Shown here in pieces: positions 8,437 to 15,548 of a stretch of 64,000 bases of DNA; within the stretch, counting starts at the first letter, position 1; every line of letters begins with the position of its first letter. The stretch covers positions 230,927-294,926 of the forward strand of contig NZ_JAHESF010000005.1 of the NCBI RefSeq assembly GCF_018598225.1, given 5' to 3'. The position numbers were made by a program, and so were the translations under genes. Under the pieces are notes generated by a model. The model did no database searches, was not told the DNA's origin, and worked only from the letters and a program-made list of their open reading frames with translations. This DNA comes from Chryseosolibacter histidinae (GTDB taxonomy: Bacteria; Bacteroidota; Bacteroidia; Cytophagales; Cyclobacteriaceae).

Positions 8437-11400
8437 TTGGAAAAAAACCTGAACTATATCGCTATCGGGTGCCTGGTCTTCTGCACATCGGCCATATTAG
8501 GGCAGCCCCTTAGGACGGTAAGAGTAATTCAATATACACAAAACGAGGGCTTGAGCAGTTACTATGTTACAAAAATCGTCCAGGACAAATATGGTTTTCT
8601 TTGGGTAGGCACCCAGGAAGGACTTAACCTGTTTGATGGTATCCGGTTCCGGATCTTCTCGGGTGAATCGGTCGAAAAGCACAACATTGGCGGTAGTTTT
8701 ATTGGCGACCTTGTGGAAGACAGGAAGCGATCGCTGCTGTGGGTGGTCACGTCTTATGGCGACGTCTGTGCGATCAACCTTGCCACCCGGATCGTTGAAA
8801 AAAAGATCTCACACGATGGCGAAGGGAAAAAATTTTCAGAGAAATGGATCCGATGCCTGCAGTTACAGGGCGACATTCTATGGATCTGCGGCCTCAACAC
8901 CATATCGGCCTACAACGTGGAGGAAGACAGGTTCCTCGATACAGGCCCGTTGCTGCAGACCATGGCCGCGCAGGGAGAATGCAACATTGCAAAAATGGTT
9001 CGTGACAACAGCAACAGGATGTGGTTGTTCAGCGAGGGCTATGGTGTGGTGGTGATTGGTGAAGACCTGAAGCCGGTCAGGTCTTTCAATGAAGCGCAGT
9101 TTTCCAGCCCCACTCAGCAGAAATTACTCTTCCGTGAGGCGATTGTCAACGGCGATGCCGTTTATACTGCAACAAGCCGCGGCCTGTTTGTTTTCAATAG
9201 TGGAAAAAAAAACAACGCCCCGTTCTTTACAAAAGGGAATATGCCCGGCCTTTCTCACCAGCCCGAGATCCGGGCCCTTGTATTTACCGGGCCGTCTACG
9301 TTGCTCTTCTCAACCCCGTCGCGCGTATATTCTTTTGACACGGGTGTAAAAAAGATCACGGAGATCGAGGATGAGAACCCTGACAATACGGGGCTGCGGT
9401 CAGTATTCCAGATGCACTATGATTCGTTGTCAGGAAAGATTTGGGCAGGGTCTCAATCGGGCCTCAGCGCATTTACACTTGAGGAAAGCGCTTTTCAGGC
9501 TTTTTCAAAATCACGCGTCAGCAGTACAAAGATCAAACATCTGTATGGTGTCTTGCCAGTCTCAGACCGTGAAGTATACGCCGGCGACGAGAACGGTGTT
9601 TATTGGATTGATACCCATACGCGCGAGATCGTGCGCATGGATACCAGCAGCGGAAACTTTATGCTATTCGGAGACGCTGCTAAAAACATCTTCCTTTCCA
9701 ACCTGAGCGGTCTTCACCTGGTCCGCAACAAAAAGCTTATTGCAGCGCACAAGGTCTTCCCGGAATTGCACCGTCTTGAAAGCGATCTCCTCAGCAGCGG
9801 CCTGCAGTACAACGACTCACTCATTCTTTTTGCCAGCGCTATTCAGAAAGGCCTTTATGTATGGAATAGTCAGTCGCGTTTGCTTACAACCTTTCATGGC
9901 GACTCTGCCCGCCATGCCATTCCCGGTCTGAGCATCATCAATTACCTGTTCAGGGGCGCCGGCCCCGATGTATTTGTGCTCACCGAAAAATCGGTTGTGC
10001 GTTTCAATCCTGTCACAGGCGTGCATAGTGTTCATAAGATCGGTAGCCCGTCATCAAAGGAGAATTTTAACCTGATGGACATGTGTGAAACTGATAGAAG
10101 CTATTGGTTTGCAACCTATGGCGCCGGACTGGTTGAAACTGATAAAGACCTCAATCCAAAAGGTTTCATCACTGTGAAGCAGGGGCTGAGTAACAATTGT
10201 ATATACCGGGTGTTCAATTACAACGACCGGTCTGTGATTGCAACATCTAACAACGGCTTATCGATCATCAACACCGGCAACTATGATGTCGATAAATATT
10301 TCAAAGCCGATGGATTGCATGGAAGCGCGTTTGAGCAGCTTTGCGGCTATACACTGAACGGGAAGATCTATGCCGGCGGCGCTGACGGATTTACCATCAT
10401 TGACCCGGTATATTTGTCGGTGAACAGAAGCGCGCCTGCTTTATACATGCAAAACATCAGGATCGAAACGCAGGCCGGAGCGGTAGACACCTGCAACCTG
10501 GCAATCCGCGAGATCGTTGTGCCGAACAACGTGCTGCAAACAACGCTCAACTTTAGCGCGCTCAATTACCGGAATCCGCGGCGGGTTAGTTACCAATACA
10601 GGATCGATGAGCTGGGCGACGAATGGATCGACATCGGCAACCAGGATTTTGTGAACCTCATCGGCTTGCGCCCCGGAACGTACAGGTTCCAGGTCAGGGC
10701 TTCGAACGAAGAAGGCATACGCACCGAGCCGTTGGAGCTGACCATGACCTACCTGCCAAAGTGGTATCAGACAATATGGTTCAGGTTGCTCCTGCTGTTG
10801 TCAGGAGGGCTGGTCATCTACGGTATTCAGTTATACCGGATCGGCCAGATAAAAAAACAACAACAGATCAGGAGGGAAATAGCCAATGACCTGCACGATG
10901 ATATTGGCAGCACATTGAACTCGCTGAAGATCTTTGCACACCTTGCCCAGCATGATGCGGACAATAAAGAGCATGTTCTTCAGATCGAAAGTTCTGTTTC
11001 AACGGCTACCGTCAGCCTCCGGGATATGATCTGGGTGCTTGATGACGACCAGGACTCCCTCTACGAGCTGATGGAGCGCATCAAAAAATTTGCGCTGCCT
11101 GTATGTATGGTCAATAGCATCAACCTCGTTACTTCAGTAGATGCTGCTTCGGGCATGCTGGTCTCCAAAAAGGCGAAGCGGAACCTGCTGCTGATTGCCA
11201 AGGAATCGGTGAACAATGCCATCAAATACGCCGCCTGCCAGAATATTCGTGTAACACTTATTCAAACAAAAAACCTTCTTACACTCAAAGTGGAAGATGA
11301 CGGAAGAGGTTTCAACATAGGAACGTTAGTGCCCGGTAAAGGGCTCGCCAGCATCCGTTACAGGGCGGGACAGATCGCGTTCAAATGCGATATTATTTCA

Positions 11401-11445
11401 ATTCCCGGAAAAGGCACAACGATCGAGTTGTCAGGGAAGGGATAA
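8437..11445 (+). CDS. Reg-propeller sensor histidine kinase
   Basis: This 1002-aa sensor has a signal peptide or anchor, two-component-regulator propeller repeats (for example GFLWVGTQEGLNLFDG and KIWAGSQSGLSAF), a Y_Y_Y immunoglobulin-like domain (~residues 700-780), one transmembrane helix (~787-808), a HisKA_3 domain with phosphoacceptor His820 (NDLHDDIGSTLNSL) and a HATPase domain ending near GKGTTIELSG. It has no receiver or AraC domain, so it needs a separate regulator, probably the one at 6066. The only start in frame is TTG; an ATG at 8430 is out of frame by one base across a seven-A run (8441-8447). Confidence 0.9.
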   Translation: MEKNLNYIAIGCLVFCTSAILGQPLRTVRVIQYTQNEGLSSYYVTKIVQDKYGFLWVGTQEGLNLFDGIRFRIFSGESVEKHNIGGSFIGDLVEDRKRSLLWVVTSYGDVCAINLATRIVEKKISHDGEGKKFSEKWIRCLQLQGDILWICGLNTISAYNVEEDRFLDTGPLLQTMAAQGECNIAKMVRDNSNRMWLFSEGYGVVVIGEDLKPVRSFNEAQFSSPTQQKLLFREAIVNGDAVYTATSRGLFVFNSGKKNNAPFFTKGNMPGLSHQPEIRALVFTGPSTLLFSTPSRVYSFDTGVKKITEIEDENPDNTGLRSVFQMHYDSLSGKIWAGSQSGLSAFTLEESAFQAFSKSRVSSTKIKHLYGVLPVSDREVYAGDENGVYWIDTHTREIVRMDTSSGNFMLFGDAAKNIFLSNLSGLHLVRNKKLIAAHKVFPELHRLESDLLSSGLQYNDSLILFASAIQKGLYVWNSQSRLLTTFHGDSARHAIPGLSIINYLFRGAGPDVFVLTEKSVVRFNPVTGVHSVHKIGSPSSKENFNLMDMCETDRSYWFATYGAGLVETDKDLNPKGFITVKQGLSNNCIYRVFNYNDRSVIATSNNGLSIINTGNYDVDKYFKADGLHGSAFEQLCGYTLNGKIYAGGADGFTIIDPVYLSVNRSAPALYMQNIRIETQAGAVDTCNLAIREIVVPNNVLQTTLNFSALNYRNPRRVSYQYRIDELGDEWIDIGNQDFVNLIGLRPGTYRFQVRASNEEGIRTEPLELTMTYLPKWYQTIWFRLLLLLSGGLVIYGIQLYRIGQIKKQQQIRREIANDLHDDIGSTLNSLKIFAHLAQHDADNKEHVLQIESSVSTATVSLRDMIWVLDDDQDSLYELMERIKKFALPVCMVNSINLVTSVDAASGMLVSKKAKRNLLLIAKESVNNAIKYAACQNIRVTLIQTKNLLTLKVEDDGRGFNIGTLVPGKGLASIRYRAGQIAFKCDIISIPGKGTTIELSGKG

Positions 11446-11486
11446 CAACAAAGGTTGCTGTGATAACGCCCTGGTAGCGCACGATG

Positions 11487-12197
11487 TTATTGTTTGAATT
11501 CCTTCACCAGCATCTTTTTGTATTCTTCTTCTTTCCATTCAACGGTGGCGGCATGCGATGCGGCCAGGGAGTCTACTTTTATGGAGGTGGAGAAATAACC
11601 GTCGTTGCCTGTAAGCATATATAGTGTATCCGCAGCCGCAGCTTTTGTCTTATGCTCTTTGAACGATTGTACCTTCAGCACGATGGCTTTATTCTTGCCA
11701 ATGTTACCGGTGATAACGAGTGTTGCTCCGCGTTTATTTTTTACCAGCAGCCCGTCAAAGCTATCGGTGCGCGGCGCGTGGTAGTTTGAATAGATAAACG
11801 ATGCGATCAGCACGATGGCCACGTAAGCTGCCGTTGCGCTGATGATTGTACGAGCCACATCCAGGTTTTTCTTTTTACTCGCGAGCGCCGCTACATAGGT
11901 TGTTTTGATGCTGCCCGGTGCCTTGTAGTCAAATTCAATGTTCTCGGGGAAAAGCGCATTGGAGGCGTATACATGCGACGCGATCAACAGCAGATAGGGT
12001 AACGCAAAAAAAAGCCAGTGCCAACACGTGAGGTGAACAAAAACGGAAGTGGTAATGGTGGCCGCAGCATAGATCCCCCAGAGCCAGACGCTCAGGTCTT
12101 TCAGCTGGGTTGCGGTGGTCTCTAGTTTTGTGATGGCGCCAGATACCAGCCCGGCTCCCAGCTCGAACCAGTATTCATCGTCTTTAGGGGTGCTCAT
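11487..12197 (-). CDS. Uncharacterised membrane protein with C-terminal soluble domain
   Basis: From the ATG at 12197 the product is 236 aa. An upstream extension to 12248 overlaps the preceding gene and is rejected. There are three hydrophobic segments (about residues 35-55, 57-75 and 115-138: ISATAAYVAIVLIASFIY), then a ~95-residue beta-rich tail (GATLVITGNIGKNKAIVLK) rich in lysine. No known family was recognised. The start codon overlaps the stop of the upstream zinc-ribbon gene by ATGA, implying translational coupling and joint function. Confidence 0.65.
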   Translation of the reverse strand: MSTPKDDEYWFELGAGLVSGAITKLETTATQLKDLSVWLWGIYAAATITTSVFVHLTCWHWLFFALPYLLLIASHVYASNALFPENIEFDYKAPGSIKTTYVAALASKKKNLDVARTIISATAAYVAIVLIASFIYSNYHAPRTDSFDGLLVKNKRGATLVITGNIGKNKAIVLKVQSFKEHKTKAAAADTLYMLTGNDGYFSTSIKVDSLAASHAATVEWKEEEYKKMLVKEFKQ

Positions 12198-12424
12198 GAC
12201 AGCTCGTTTACGTAATAGATATGCTCGTGCTGGGGATTTCCGGTACACTTCAGGTAAACCTTTTTCAAGGTAATGGTGGATATATTGTGCATTTCCATTT
12301 CTGATTTTGTCATGGAGATGGAGTTGCCGACCTTTTTCAGGAAGGGTATTACGATCACACCTTCTCCTGGATCATAGATCACGTCTGCCTTGCACGACTT
12401 GCATTCGAATTTTTGAATGGCCAT
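12194..12424 (-). CDS. Small zinc-ribbon-like protein
   Basis: This 76-aa protein begins MAIQKFECKSCKADVIYDPG with a CxxC knuckle at residues 8-11 and a later single Cys (LKCTGNPQHEH) followed by two His that could complete a metal site. It lacks a signal peptide. It is coupled by ATGA overlap to the downstream membrane protein. The function is unknown; it resembles short rubredoxin-like or zinc-ribbon adaptors. Confidence 0.6.
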   Translation of the reverse strand: MAIQKFECKSCKADVIYDPGEGVIVIPFLKKVGNSISMTKSEMEMHNISTITLKKVYLKCTGNPQHEHIYYVNELS

Positions 12425-12543
12425 AATGTTGATTTTAAGTGAACTGATGTATCAGCGCCTGTATGGGCAAACCGGGAAGGGGAACAGGCTAACCTACAAG
12501 CCCATCCCCGCACCGGCTTTAAACTGCTAAGGGGTTTATAAGA

Positions 12544-13593
12544 TCAGATCTCAAATTCTCCGGTATCTATCCACTCCGCTTTCAGAAGCGACCACCAGTC
12601 TACCGCCAGCTGGCGTAGCACATATTCATAGGGGATCCAACCATAACCTTTGTTGCCCCATCCAGTACCCCATGAGTTGCGGATCAGCAACGCGCCCGTG
12701 GTGGTATACCCATTGTTCCTGTTCACGATGGTAACAGTATCGTCATAGCCTGCCGCTACTACAGCATGGCCGCCCACGATCGTTTCACCCTGAACAGGGT
12801 AAGGGATCTTTCCGTCTGCGTTGCTCTGATCGATGGATGAATAACAAGTGAACCCGAACATGGCCGGTACCCCCGCGGCAAGCCACGTTTTAATGCTCTG
12901 AAGTAATGCTTCGGGAGTCACACCTTGTGCATCGTGCCTGAAATAGCTGATGGATTGATAATTTTGGGCAAATGAATAACAGAATGCCAAAGGTTCGGTA
13001 TCAAAGTTATTGATGCGGTAAGGCCAGTACCGTTCGGGGCATACGCCAAAAACGGTAAGCGCTTCCATGGTGGTGCGCAGGTAGGCACCGGTGTCGCCGG
13101 TCCAGTTAAGAAGGTTGCGCGTAGCTTTATATAAGAAAAGGCGCGAGGCGTCGAGATGTGTGCCGAATGCCTTTCGTTCAAAATATTCCAGGATGCCCAC
13201 GCCTGCGTTGGCAGTGCATGAGCCCAGCGCTCCCTGATCTTCTACCGGGGGGAACCATGCGGCGAGGTTGACTGAAGATGGAAGCTGCGGATCTTTGAGG
13301 ATGCCCATCTGGTTTGCCATGTCCCTGATAGATCGCTTCACGCCCCTGGATCGCCTGTTGGCGCTCACTTCTTCGATGTTGGTGTGGATGCTGAAATCGC
13401 GGCAGTCCGGAAGCTCACGCAGCCATCCCATACCTTTCTGTTCCGGCGAAGGCTCTGGTGCGAAGCGTGGAAAGGGAGTGCTGGGCTCTGTGGGAAGGTG
13501 GTCCCTGACAGCAAGACGTGCCATGATCTCTTGCAGCTCAAGTACCTGATCGAGCGTCTTCATGTTCTTGTTGTTGGATTTAATTTTGCTCAT
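12544..13593 (-). CDS. Papain-like (C1 family) cysteine peptidase
   Basis: The 349-aa product has the full C1 signature: Cys126 in EDQGALGSCTANA, His276 in GGHAVVAAGYDD and Asn306 in IRNSWGTGWG, with the oxyanion Gln120. The first ~105 residues could act as a propeptide (residues 53-70 run EQKGMGWLRELPDCRDFSIH with a following RRSRGVKRSIRDMA basic stretch). There is no signal peptide, so secretion by the Sec route is not supported. The start is placed at the ATG at 13593; a longer non-conserved extension to 13638 is possible. It lies between the zinc-ribbon gene and a barrel gene on the same strand. Confidence 0.85.
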   Translation of the reverse strand: MSKIKSNNKNMKTLDQVLELQEIMARLAVRDHLPTEPSTPFPRFAPEPSPEQKGMGWLRELPDCRDFSIHTNIEEVSANRRSRGVKRSIRDMANQMGILKDPQLPSSVNLAAWFPPVEDQGALGSCTANAGVGILEYFERKAFGTHLDASRLFLYKATRNLLNWTGDTGAYLRTTMEALTVFGVCPERYWPYRINNFDTEPLAFCYSFAQNYQSISYFRHDAQGVTPEALLQSIKTWLAAGVPAMFGFTCYSSIDQSNADGKIPYPVQGETIVGGHAVVAAGYDDTVTIVNRNNGYTTTGALLIRNSWGTGWGNKGYGWIPYEYVLRQLAVDWWSLLKAEWIDTGEFEI

Positions 13594-13671
13594 AGTCTTT
13601 ATGGATAAGGTTGTGTACTTTTGACGGTGCCGGTGCATTTATGCAGGCTGGCAACCAGCTTGTTGAAACTG

Positions 13672-14565
13672 CTATATTTTAATTTTGAACGACACGGCGT
13701 AGTATTGCTGCCACGCAAGGCCCGTCAGTGGGTCGCGCCCGCGAACAAAATCAACCCCCAGCCTTGAGGTGGCTTCACGGTCTTTGGAGAGGTTCACATA
13801 GATCGTAGCGTTTAGCAGGGGGTGATCTGTTTTTTCCTCGATGTTGTTATGGAAATCTTTGAGATACTGGAACGAAATGCTGGTGCCAAGCAACGAATAG
13901 CTTACGTTCTGCTGGGTGCCTGATATATTGACAGCGTACTGATGCTGGAGGAAGTTAGCTTCAAACACCACCATCAGGGCGTACCGGGCAATGTTCCCGT
14001 TTTTACTTTCCGGCGACGCTTGATAGATCCTGTCATAATTGAAGCCTATGCTGGGTTTCCAGAAATACCGGGAATCGCCATTCGAAATGATGCCACCTGT
14101 TGCTCCGGGAGCGTGCCACGTATTGGGTGTCAGACCTCCGATGACATTGGTTGCCAGCACGGGAAAGACCGTGAGCATGCCCTGTAGTTTTTCCTCCTCC
14201 TTGATCCTGTCATTATTCCAGGTTGTTGCTGCGTCAACGACAATTGCGTTCAGGAAACGTCCGCCGTTGATCATCAGTCCGGCCTTTACGTTATTCTGTG
14301 GTTTGTCTATGATATTGTTGTAGTGCCACTCCACCATGGGCATAAATGTGGTGGTCTGATTTTCTATTCCGATACCCAGTGCCGCATGGATGGCAATAAA
14401 CTCATCCTTTTCTTCTGGAAAAGTGGCTGTGACGCTGGCTGGTTTTTCGGCTTCTTTTGTGTTTTCAAATATGGTCTTCCGCAACTTTACGGCTACCTGA
14501 CCTTGAATGGTACCTGCAGATGCCAGGATGAAGACCGCCGCAATGAGGTGTACAGCATTTTTCAT
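13672..14565 (-). CDS. Outer-membrane beta-barrel-type protein
   Basis: This 297-aa protein starts with a signal peptide (MKNAVHLIAAVFILASAGTIQGQ). The mature part alternates short amphipathic strands (AGLMINGGRFLNAIVV, ALMVVFEANFLQHQYAVNI) and ends with a strand closing YYAVSFKIKI, typical of barrel C-termini. It has no known family. Its start codon overlaps the stop of the upstream 131-aa gene by ATGA, so the two are translationally coupled. It precedes the papain-like peptidase in the same direction with a 78-bp gap. Confidence 0.65.
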   Translation of the reverse strand: MKNAVHLIAAVFILASAGTIQGQVAVKLRKTIFENTKEAEKPASVTATFPEEKDEFIAIHAALGIGIENQTTTFMPMVEWHYNNIIDKPQNNVKAGLMINGGRFLNAIVVDAATTWNNDRIKEEEKLQGMLTVFPVLATNVIGGLTPNTWHAPGATGGIISNGDSRYFWKPSIGFNYDRIYQASPESKNGNIARYALMVVFEANFLQHQYAVNISGTQQNVSYSLLGTSISFQYLKDFHNNIEEKTDHPLLNATIYVNLSKDREATSRLGVDFVRGRDPLTGLAWQQYYAVSFKIKI

Positions 14566-14957
14566 AGTTTTCCATGGATTAGGTCTACACAATCTTTAAC
14601 CGTCTGGCACTTGCCACACTCAGACCCTGATACCCTGTCAGGATCCTTATAAGAAGCAAGGATGCCGTTGAACTTTTCAGGCAGCACATACCTGACCTGG
14701 TCTGATGACAGGCCGATGTTGGCGATGAGGTAGTGCCTTTCCAGGATCGCGGAGGGGTCGGTGATCTTCGGCTTTATGCCCATCAATACGCGCCTGACCT
14801 TGTCCAATATTTCATTGCGCATTTCCTCGGCGCGAAGAGCGTTTGCAAGGGAATTGATGATAACGTCCTCCTCTGCCGTAGCGGAGGCTCTTAGCAGCAC
14901 AAGGATTTTTTTTGTCTGCTGAGCGGTGAGTGGTACTTTAATAATAAGATCATCCAT
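14562..14957 (-). CDS. Uncharacterised 131-aa helical protein
   Basis: The family is not recognised. The protein is soluble, starts MDDLIIKVPLTAQQTKKILV and is largely helical (a long segment around residues 28-62). Near the end it carries a CGKCQTVKDC cluster of three cysteines that could bind metal. No signal peptide is visible. It heads a minus-strand gene run (14957 to 11487) that includes the barrel protein, papain-like peptidase, zinc-ribbon protein and membrane protein. Confidence 0.6.
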   Translation of the reverse strand: MDDLIIKVPLTAQQTKKILVLLRASATAEEDVIINSLANALRAEEMRNEILDKVRRVLMGIKPKITDPSAILERHYLIANIGLSSDQVRYVLPEKFNGILASYKDPDRVSGSECGKCQTVKDCVDLIHGKL

Positions 14958-15158
14958 AGGGGTGTTGGTTAGGATTGAATTTTTGTTTTGCCTCTGCGGC
15001 CACCGGATGGGCGCAAATCATGAACAAAGATGTCAGTCTATGTTAACCCTGGTTAGCGTAAAATTCCCCTTGTGCATACCGTATTTTTCCCGTTCCAGGC
15101 ATTTTGCCTGCCATGCACGCCGGCCTGTAACTCCGGGCAAGAGCCTCTCGAATGCTCT

Positions 15159-15202
15159 ATTACTTACAATTTTGTATATATATTACTTATAATTTTGTAT
15201 AT
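15159..15202 (+). promoter_or_regulatory. Promoter with 21-bp direct repeat upstream of padR
   Basis: Two 21-bp copies differing by one base (15159-15179 and 15182-15202, ATTACTTA[C/T]AATTTTG core) lie 23 bp apart, two helical turns. The second contains the -7 box TAATTTTG (15190-15197), 25 bp before the padR start. An autoregulatory PadR site is inferred. Confidence 0.5.
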
Positions 15203-15221
15203 TCGTCTTAAATAATGAAAA

Positions 15222-15548
15222 ATGAGCCGGGTTATTGGAGAATTGGAAGAGCTTATTCTATTGGCGGTCTGGATCCTGGAAGGTGATGGATACGGCATTT
15301 CAGTAAAAAAGGAAGTGGAACGCCACACGGGCCGCTCTATATTATTGGGTGCCGTGCACATTACGCTCTACCGCCTGCAAGACAAGGGTCTGCTGGAATC
15401 AGAGCTTGGCGGCAGCTCTGAAAAGAGAGGAGACCGGCGGAAGCGACTCTTCCGGATCACTAAAAAAGGAATGGTACAGCTGCGGGCGTCGCAGGAGGTA
15501 CGGCAAAAAATGTGGAGCCTGATCCCGCAACTCAAACCTGGGTCATGA
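15222..15548 (+). CDS. PadR-family transcriptional regulator
   Basis: This 108-aa winged-helix repressor has the PadR pattern LEELILLAVWILEGDGYGIS, then a recognition helix region (VHITLYRLQDKGLLESELGG) and the basic RRKRLFRITKKG wing. In Bacteroidota such regulators sit directly before prefix-domain ABC permeases and control them. The stop overlaps the permease start by ATGA, so both are co-translated. Tandem repeats in its promoter suggest autoregulation. Confidence 0.9.
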   Translation: MSRVIGELEELILLAVWILEGDGYGISVKKEVERHTGRSILLGAVHITLYRLQDKGLLESELGGSSEKRGDRRKRLFRITKKGMVQLRASQEVRQKMWSLIPQLKPGS

